The notes under the pieces are model-generated. The model did no database searches, had not been told where the DNA came from, and saw only the letters and a list, made by a program, of their open reading frames with translations. A program made the position numbers and the translations under genes. Shown one piece after another: positions 13,321-17,099 of a stretch of DNA of 17,099 nt. Every line of letters begins with the position of its first letter. The stretch's first letter is position 1. Source of the stretch: an uncultured Bacilli bacterium (GTDB taxonomy: Bacteria > Bacillota_I > Bacilli_A > RF39 > UBA660); the NCBI GenBank assembly GCA_947628445.1, contig CANQZX010000020.1, forward strand, positions 1 to 17,099. The letters are read 5' to 3'.

Positions 13321-14283
13321 CTATTCTGCCAAAATATATGGCTCATCTTTAAGCCCCAATCCATCTTTTAATTTAACTTGTTGATATAAATATAAAACAG
13401 GGCGAATACTTTTGGCATTACTAACCGTATCTGTTGCAATTGTGCCATTGGCATTAATGACAAAAGCTTTCGTACTATTATCTGCCGCGGGTGACATTAG
13501 ATATTCATTTAGACCTTTATTAAGCCAATTCCCTGATCCCGTATAATTGGTACTTATCCAATTGGACTCTTCCGCGGCATAATAATATTCATTTAAATAA
13601 AGTAAACCAACTTTACTATAATATAAGGTACTATTAACATCATTTTTAATTTCTTTAGTTAAGACATCATGCGCCATTTTTGTTGTTCCATCACTGGTAC
13701 TTAAACCGCCAATTTCCCACGCAATTTGTGCCAAGTTTTGTTGCCACTTTGAATCATAACTTTTTAAAAAATCATTATTTAAATAGGTTGCTAAATCACT
13801 TTTATACCAATCATTAATTCCCGATGTTCCCCAGGCTTTAGTTACCGTTAAGGGGCTTTCCTTAATAATCTTAATTTGATCATTATATACCCCAATAATC
13901 CGATATAAGTATTTATCCGGATTAGAGATGCATTCGGCACTGTCATAGGTTCCAAAACAAAGATAATTATCGGGATTTAACCCGGCATAACGATATGAAC
14001 CATCATTGGCCCCATTTTCTAAAGTATCATTATGATAAAGTAAGTTTTTATCTAAATAATATCTTTGGGCAAAACATGAACCAATTTTTTGATTTTTACA
14101 TACAAAAGATAGATTTCGGTTATCTTGATTATGAATTAAATCCGTTTCAATATCGCCTTTTGTCGTTTTTAATAAAAGCCGATTATAAGCATAAGTCGAC
14201 AAAATAGATAAAAGCAATACTAAAAGCAACATAAAAAGTGCATAAACAACCGATATGGAAATAAAACCCTTTTTATTATTCAT
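13321..14283 (-). CDS. Pilin-like protein with lectin-like ectodomain
   Basis: 320-aa protein starting MNNKKGFISISVVYALF, which resembles a prepilin leader (Lys-Lys-Gly then a hydrophobic helix, about residues 7-30) but lacks the Glu at mature position 5. It may thus be a minor pilin or simply a signal-anchored protein. The ectodomain is related to that of the 6075-7976 protein. In the same order both have a YHNDT-type motif, GSYRYAG, a Cys pair (CFGTYDSAEC), LYRIIG, a KVGLLYLNEYYYAAE segment (compare IGLMYLSDYGYAAY) and a terminal IRPVLYL. Its variable-segment equivalent has normal AT-rich composition. It is first gene of the two-gene pilin operon, transcribed from the TTGAAA/TATAAT promoter just upstream. 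Confidence 0.78.
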   Translation of the reverse strand: MNNKKGFISISVVYALFMLLLVLLLSILSTYAYNRLLLKTTKGDIETDLIHNQDNRNLSFVCKNQKIGSCFAQRYYLDKNLLYHNDTLENGANDGSYRYAGLNPDNYLCFGTYDSAECISNPDKYLYRIIGVYNDQIKIIKESPLTVTKAWGTSGINDWYKSDLATYLNNDFLKSYDSKWQQNLAQIAWEIGGLSTSDGTTKMAHDVLTKEIKNDVNSTLYYSKVGLLYLNEYYYAAEESNWISTNYTGSGNWLNKGLNEYLMSPAADNSTKAFVINANGTIATDTVSNAKSIRPVLYLYQQVKLKDGLGLKDEPYILAE

Positions 14284-14303
14284 AATTTTCTATCCTCATT
14301 TAA

Positions 14304-14332
14304 ATTATAATCCATCTTTCGCTTTATTTCAA
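14304..14332 (-). promoter_or_regulatory. Sigma-A-type promoter of the pilin operon
   Basis: On the minus strand TTGAAA (14327-14332), a 17-nt spacer and a perfect TATAAT (14304-14309), about 20 nt before the start codon of the first pilin-like gene. It lies directly behind the terminator of the ysxE-like gene. Confidence 0.75.
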
Positions 14333-14334
14333 AT

Positions 14335-14359
14335 AAAAAGGAAATGATTTACATTTCCT
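14335..14359 (-). terminator. Intrinsic terminator behind the spoVID-ysxE operon
   Basis: On the minus strand AGGAAATG and CATTTCCT pair perfectly (8 bp) around TAAAT, followed by five T. It lies about 170 nt past the ysxE-like stop codon, with the small plus-strand ORF between, and separates this operon from the pilin operon. Confidence 0.75.
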
Positions 14360-14392
14360 CACTTGCCACATATATTATATTAGGTGAAGCCT

Positions 14393-14572
14393 ATGTATCC
14401 GCATCGACCCAATAGTGGTTTTACAATCATTATTTTATTTATTCTCGGCATTTTAATCTTTTATCAAGCCTTAATTACCTTAATATTACCTTTTCGCTGG
14501 AATATCTTTGTTTTATTTTTAGAATTATTTTTATTTTTCTTCTTCATCTTTCGCATAATATGGCCGTATTAA
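14393..14572 (+). CDS. Small two-helix membrane protein
   Basis: 59-aa hydrophobic ORF, MYPHRPNSGFTI onward, with two predicted membrane helices (about residues 9-30 and 34-57) and little else. I do not recognise a family. The ATG at 14393 follows AGGTGA (14382-14387) with 5-nt spacing; the GTG at 14384 lies inside that site and is unlikely to be the start. A possible promoter, TTTACA-N17-TATATT (14348-14376), fits the strand but would put the transcript start almost on the binding site. The 3' end overlaps the ysxE-like gene on the other strand by 42 nt. It may be a real small membrane protein or a chance ORF; the good ribosome binding site tips me slightly towards real. Confidence 0.45.
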   Translation: MYPHRPNSGFTIIILFILGILIFYQALITLILPFRWNIFVLFLELFLFFFFIFRIIWPY

Positions 14573-15427
14573 GTTTTCCGTTTTAAAAACATAATCTAAA
14601 CTTTTCCGCATATTTTGGGTGGTGGCAAACTCACTATCCCCTTTTTTTATTTGGGGTGGTAAAGCAATTAAAATAAATAATAATTTCTTTTCGTATTCCA
14701 GTAACGGAAAGTTTGTTAAATATTTTTTTAAAACAAACTCAAAATTACATTTGGCGTATTCTTTCCGATAAAAATTAACAAAATCTAAAACCGGTGTATC
14801 AATTTTAAAATTATCCCAACTAATAAAATAATCTTTATCGGCCTTAATATAATGATCTAATTCTAAGTTATTATGCACCACACATACTCTAATTTTACTT
14901 TCTTCTTTAACTAAATCATACCAACTACCCAGTTCTTCCTCAGCAAAATCCAAAGCCGCCATGACTTTGGCAAAATTGCGCATAAAAAGATAATGACTCG
15001 GACTCATATAAATCTCGGTAAAAAACATTTCATATTTCGTATTATAATAGTTTCTCAAATATGTTATATTACTTTTAATTCCTTCATAAATCTCTTTATA
15101 TTTATCTTCACTAACCTCTTTAAAATAACTGGTTTGATTATGTAATTGACTAACTAAATCAATCATATCTTCACATTTTTGATCTAAAGGCATCTTAATG
15201 CCTTCGATATATTCATAAACATTGACATCTTTTCGTGATTCGTCAATTAAATGCGGAAAATTATCAAAATGCCGACTAACTAAATAATTAAATAATTCGC
15301 CGACATTTTTATTTTTTTCTTTAATGACAAAATCACCACTGGTGGTTTCTAATTTCGTTGCTTTACCTTTAATCGTATATCGATATGGCTTATAGATGGC
15401 TTTTAAAACCTCAATTGATCTATTCAT
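14531..15427 (-). CDS. ysxE: YsxE/CotS-like spore coat protein (kinase fold, probably inactive)
   Basis: 298-aa protein resembling the CotS/YsxE group, which has the aminoglycoside-phosphotransferase/choline-kinase fold. The N-terminal lobe has a short glycine-poor strand pair and DFVIKEK as the likely nucleotide-lobe Lys. The catalytic loop, usually HxDxxxxN, reads VVHNNLELDHYI, and the following metal motif reads YFISWDNFKIDTPVLDF. The catalytic Asp is thus Asn, suggesting a pseudokinase. The start ATG (15425-15427) overlaps the end of the spoVID-like gene by 8 nt, indicating co-translation. The same spoVID-ysxE order is found in Bacillus, and that neighbourhood is the strongest argument for the name. 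Bacillus YsxE is about 340 aa, so this one is shorter. Expected place of action: the spore surface, from the mother-cell side. Confidence 0.75.
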   Translation of the reverse strand: MNRSIEVLKAIYKPYRYTIKGKATKLETTSGDFVIKEKNKNVGELFNYLVSRHFDNFPHLIDESRKDVNVYEYIEGIKMPLDQKCEDMIDLVSQLHNQTSYFKEVSEDKYKEIYEGIKSNITYLRNYYNTKYEMFFTEIYMSPSHYLFMRNFAKVMAALDFAEEELGSWYDLVKEESKIRVCVVHNNLELDHYIKADKDYFISWDNFKIDTPVLDFVNFYRKEYAKCNFEFVLKKYLTNFPLLEYEKKLLFILIALPPQIKKGDSEFATTQNMRKSLDYVFKTENLIRPYYAKDEEEK

Positions 15428-16103
15428 TTAGATCAGGAATTAAGATTTTATCACCGACCGTTAAGTTTTTTAAATCATTATAATTTTCTAATATACTAGT
15501 ATTGGTATTATATTTACTACAAATAGTTTCAATTGTATCATTTTCTTTATATATATGAATATGATAGGTCACAAAATTATTTTCTTCCCCTGTAATAGTA
15601 TTTAATATTACATTTTCTTCCGCACTTATATCTTCTGATTTTTTTTCTTCTTCGCTTATTTCAGCCGCGGGCACTGCGACATTTCTTTCTTCTTCTTTTT
15701 CTTCTAAAACCTCAGCCATTATTTCTTCCGCTTTAGCCGTATCTTCTACGGGAATCTCTTCAAAAACATCCGCGGTTCTTTCGGCTTCCACGGCTTTAAC
15801 AGAATATTCAATATTGACTTTCAAAGTATTATTATCTACTAAATCATATGTAAAATCTTGGATTTCAAAATCCACAGTATCCGGATCAATGGGTTTCGTT
15901 AAATTAACCGCAAAAGGTAAAACATATTCAAATGATTCCCGATTAACACTTACCTCATGGGTTTTATATTCCCCCGTAATAATAAAGTTACCTAATAACT
16001 CTCCTTCATTAACCGTATACTCATGTTCTAATGAGATACTTAATATTTCCGCGATATTCGTTTCAAACTTAACATCCTTGGTAAAAGGTATTGTACAATT
16101 CAT
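15420..16103 (-). CDS. spoVID: SpoVID-like spore coat morphogenesis protein with C-terminal LysM
   Basis: 227-aa protein with three parts. An N-terminal beta-rich domain (about 1-110; AEILSISLEHEY, ITGEYKTHEV and LPFAVNL match the SpoVID N-terminal domain), a Glu-rich low-complexity linker (about 115-175), and a LysM domain (about 178-225; YHIHIYKENDTIETICSKY, ending VGDKILIP). In Bacillus SpoVID (about 575 aa) encases the forespore with coat proteins, binding SafA and SpoIVA, with LysM at the C-terminus. Here the linker is much shorter, giving a compact version with the same end domains. The ATG at 16101-16103 has a strong AAGGAGG site 5 nt away. It is first gene of a two-gene operon with the ysxE-like gene. 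A candidate sigma-E-type promoter precedes it, fitting mother-cell expression. Confidence 0.85.
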   Translation of the reverse strand: MNCTIPFTKDVKFETNIAEILSISLEHEYTVNEGELLGNFIITGEYKTHEVSVNRESFEYVLPFAVNLTKPIDPDTVDFEIQDFTYDLVDNNTLKVNIEYSVKAVEAERTADVFEEIPVEDTAKAEEIMAEVLEEKEEERNVAVPAAEISEEEKKSEDISAEENVILNTITGEENNFVTYHIHIYKENDTIETICSKYNTNTSILENYNDLKNLTVGDKILIPDLNE

Positions 16104-16121
16104 AATATCCTCCTTACCAAA

Positions 16122-16150
16122 AATATATGTTTTACCCCTTCATTTAATAC
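16122..16150 (-). promoter_or_regulatory. Candidate sigma-E-type (mother-cell) promoter of spoVID-ysxE
   Basis: The minus strand shows GTATTAA (16144-16150), a 14-nt spacer and CATATATT (16122-16129). Known sigma-E promoters have a GNATATT-like -35, 13-15 nt, then a CATACANT-like -10. No good sigma-A pair is seen in this 76-nt gap. Bacillus spoVID is sigma-E controlled, which agrees. The motif is short and AT-rich, so chance similarity is possible. Confidence 0.5.
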
Positions 16151-16181
16151 AAAAAATATTAAGCATTACACTTAATATTTT
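16150..16181 (-). terminator. Intrinsic terminator of the second surface gene
   Basis: On the minus strand AAAATATTAAG and CTTAATATTTT pair perfectly (11 bp) around TGTAATG, followed by a T-rich stretch. The stem begins inside the TAA stop codon of the surface gene and ends at the -35 of the spoVID-like promoter. Confidence 0.8.
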
Positions 16182-17099
16182 AATTCCATGAAAGTCGGAA
16201 TGGGTTTGTCTTACTGCCATCTCCACTGGCAATTTTGGTCGAAGAGTCTAAATAGAAGGCTGGCCGCACGCCACCGTTGCTGAACGCGCCGCCGACGCTC
16301 GCACCACCCGTAAGGTCGACACGCCCCGCATAGTAGCCAGAGTCCGAATAACGAGAAACTGTCCAGTCATATAAGCCCATATACATCCAGTTATTTGTTT
16401 TTACGGCTTCGCTACCATATTCATTTGTATTAGATACATATCGATTCCATGCTTCAGGATAGGCAGCATAGCCATAATCACTTACGTACATTAAGCCGAT
16501 TTTGGCAGAATAAGTTAAGTCGTCGTCTTTACATGCTCTTGCTCCTGTATTATAATCGTCGTCGTAACAATTTTGGGCTTCGACTTGTAGTTTTTCTTCT
16601 CCTAGTTCTTTATTATATACTTGTTTTGGTGTACCAGAACTTGAAAAACCACCTGTTGTCCAATCATGTTCCGTTATATGGCTCTCTAAATTACTTACTT
16701 TTGTAGTTATATAATTTAAATAAAAATGATTCAAGTTTATTTGATTTAAGTTACTTTTTTGCCACATATTATTATATGTTCCTGATCCTGTGTAATTCCA
16801 ATAATATCCTGCTATATTTGCAGCATTATTTCCTTTGTAATTGTCTTTGGTATAACTATAATTACCATAATATGCTCCACCTGTTGCTGTTGAACTATCC
16901 CCTAGTTCGTCTTTCGTTGCATAATCATATTTGATTAGTTTCATTTCATATTCGCCTGATTCATTTGGGAAGAAACCTATGATACGATATAAATCGGTAT
17001 CTGAATTGCATTCATTTTCACTACTTGTTCCATCTAAACAGACATAGTTTTTAACCTCTTCACTTGAGCCACTATAGCGATAACTATTATCATTAGCAT
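16180..17099 (-). CDS. Surface protein paralogue with variable lectin-like domain (partial, runs off the window)
   Basis: Only the C-terminal 306 residues are inside the window. The frame is open to the right edge and continues collinear with the 6075-7976 protein, so the apparent Met at 16942-16944 is internal. It has the same features in the same order: GSSEEVKNYVC, the Cys pair CLDGTSSENEC, LYRIIGFFPNESG, the Cys pair CYDDDYNTGARAC, NNWMYMGLYDWTVSR, then the hypervariable segment, GVRPAFYLDSS and a NPFRLSWN end. It differs from the other copy by scattered, often silent changes, by a 6-codon deletion near TTGGFSSSGTPKQ, and by a dense cluster in the variable segment. The N-terminus is presumably also a SipW-type signal and stalk, but that is outside the window. 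It has its own terminator, followed by the sporulation operon. Confidence 0.9.
   Translation of the reverse strand, partial: ANDNSYRYSGSSEEVKNYVCLDGTSSENECNSDTDLYRIIGFFPNESGEYEMKLIKYDYATKDELGDSSTATGGAYYGNYSYTKDNYKGNNAANIAGYYWNYTGSGTYNNMWQKSNLNQINLNHFYLNYITTKVSNLESHITEHDWTTGGFSSSGTPKQVYNKELGEEKLQVEAQNCYDDDYNTGARACKDDDLTYSAKIGLMYVSDYGYAAYPEAWNRYVSNTNEYGSEAVKTNNWMYMGLYDWTVSRYSDSGYYAGRVDLTGGASVGGAFSNGGVRPAFYLDSSTKIASGDGSKTNPFRLSWN
16182..17099 (-). repeat. Long direct repeat, copy 2 (partner 6078-7015)
   Basis: Second member of the surface-gene repeat, truncated by the window edge; the homology probably goes further right. Differences from copy 1 are mostly silent outside the hypervariable segment. 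Confidence 0.9.
16273..16350 (-). repeat. Hypervariable segment (candidate DGR variable repeat), copy 2
   Basis: 26 codons, one fewer than copy 1; the third-position pattern places the missing codon three before the GGCGTG boundary. It is 64% GC by hand count, in a window that is otherwise strongly AT-rich. Codons such as GGC, GTC, AGC and TTC stand where copy 1 has TTC, AAC, AAC and AGC: the third base is kept while bases 1 and 2 change. One AAC remains. The same conserved GTGCGGCC borders it on the 3' side. Confidence 0.65.

Noticed and set aside
13441..13520. Variable-repeat-like segment in the pilin-like gene
   Set aside because: The stretch before its RPVLYL motif is AT-rich with normal codons and has no second copy to compare, so there is no sign of directed mutation.
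16180..16944. Treating the right-edge surface gene as a complete 254-aa protein
   Set aside because: The frame continues without a stop to the window edge and stays collinear with the larger paralogue, so the internal Met is not the start.
1..17099. Reverse transcriptase, Avd or template repeat for a DGR inside the window
   Set aside because: No frame encodes a reverse transcriptase, and no A-rich third copy of the variable segment is visible; any such genes must lie elsewhere.
1..17099. CRISPR arrays, tRNA or rRNA genes
   Set aside because: No spaced short direct repeats and no cloverleaf or rRNA-like sequence were seen in the gaps, which are all short.
1..17099. TGA read as tryptophan (Mollicutes code)
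   Set aside because: The genes checked use TGG for Trp and frames are full-length under the standard code.

Overview
The window is AT-rich and densely coded, uses the standard genetic code (TAA and TAG stops, TGG for Trp, no need for TGA=Trp), and carries Bacillota-type genes and signals: a T-box leader, Rel, MutS1, a YlbL/SepM protease and AGGTGA or AAGGAGG ribosome binding sites. Four genes belong to endospore-formation families (SpoVB-like, YlbJ-like, SpoVID-like, YsxE-like). The best reading is a low-GC, spore-forming member of the Bacilli with shortened spore proteins. The surface genes resemble those of uncultured gut lineages. No rRNA or tRNA is present to fix the taxon.

Layout. 1-96 holds an inverted repeat that may be an insertion-sequence end. 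97-4656 (minus) is a translation/stress block: rel-dtd, then aspS behind its own promoter and an aspartate T-box riboswitch. 4742-6061 (plus) is a SpoVB-like flippase. 6075-7976 (minus) is a large surface protein with a SipW-type signal and a C-type-lectin-like C-terminal domain. 8156-10699 is mutS and 10822-11832 is ylbL, both minus. ylbJ (11875-12717, plus) diverges from ylbL. 12700-14283 (minus) is a two-gene pilin-like operon. A small membrane ORF (plus) follows at 14393-14572. 14531-16103 (minus) is an overlapping spoVID-ysxE pair with a candidate sigma-E-type promoter. From 16180 to the right edge lies a second, partial copy of the surface gene.

Most striking observation. The two surface genes are near-identical over more than 900 bp, except for one ~80-bp segment near the 3' end. 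There, 25 of 78 aligned bases differ, 23 of them at codon positions 1 or 2, while third positions are almost frozen. The segment is also GC-rich. This is the signature expected of variable repeats written by a diversity-generating retroelement (DGR) into C-type-lectin-fold proteins. No reverse transcriptase or template repeat lies inside the window, so the DGR assignment is an inference. A pilin-like protein (13321-14283) carries a related ectodomain without this hypervariability, so one fold seems to be displayed on two surface scaffolds.

Second observation. The Rel protein keeps an apparently intact (p)ppGpp synthetase, but the hydrolase motif HDxxED reads HETMMN. It may therefore be unable to degrade the alarmone.

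Control signals that can be read: an aspS promoter and T-box with a GAC specifier; a surface-gene promoter whose spacer is filled by an 18-bp palindrome, with a 17/20 match upstream of mutS; a (TA)10 tract upstream of that promoter; a TTGAAA/TATAAT promoter for the pilin operon; and intrinsic terminators after both surface genes and after ysxE.
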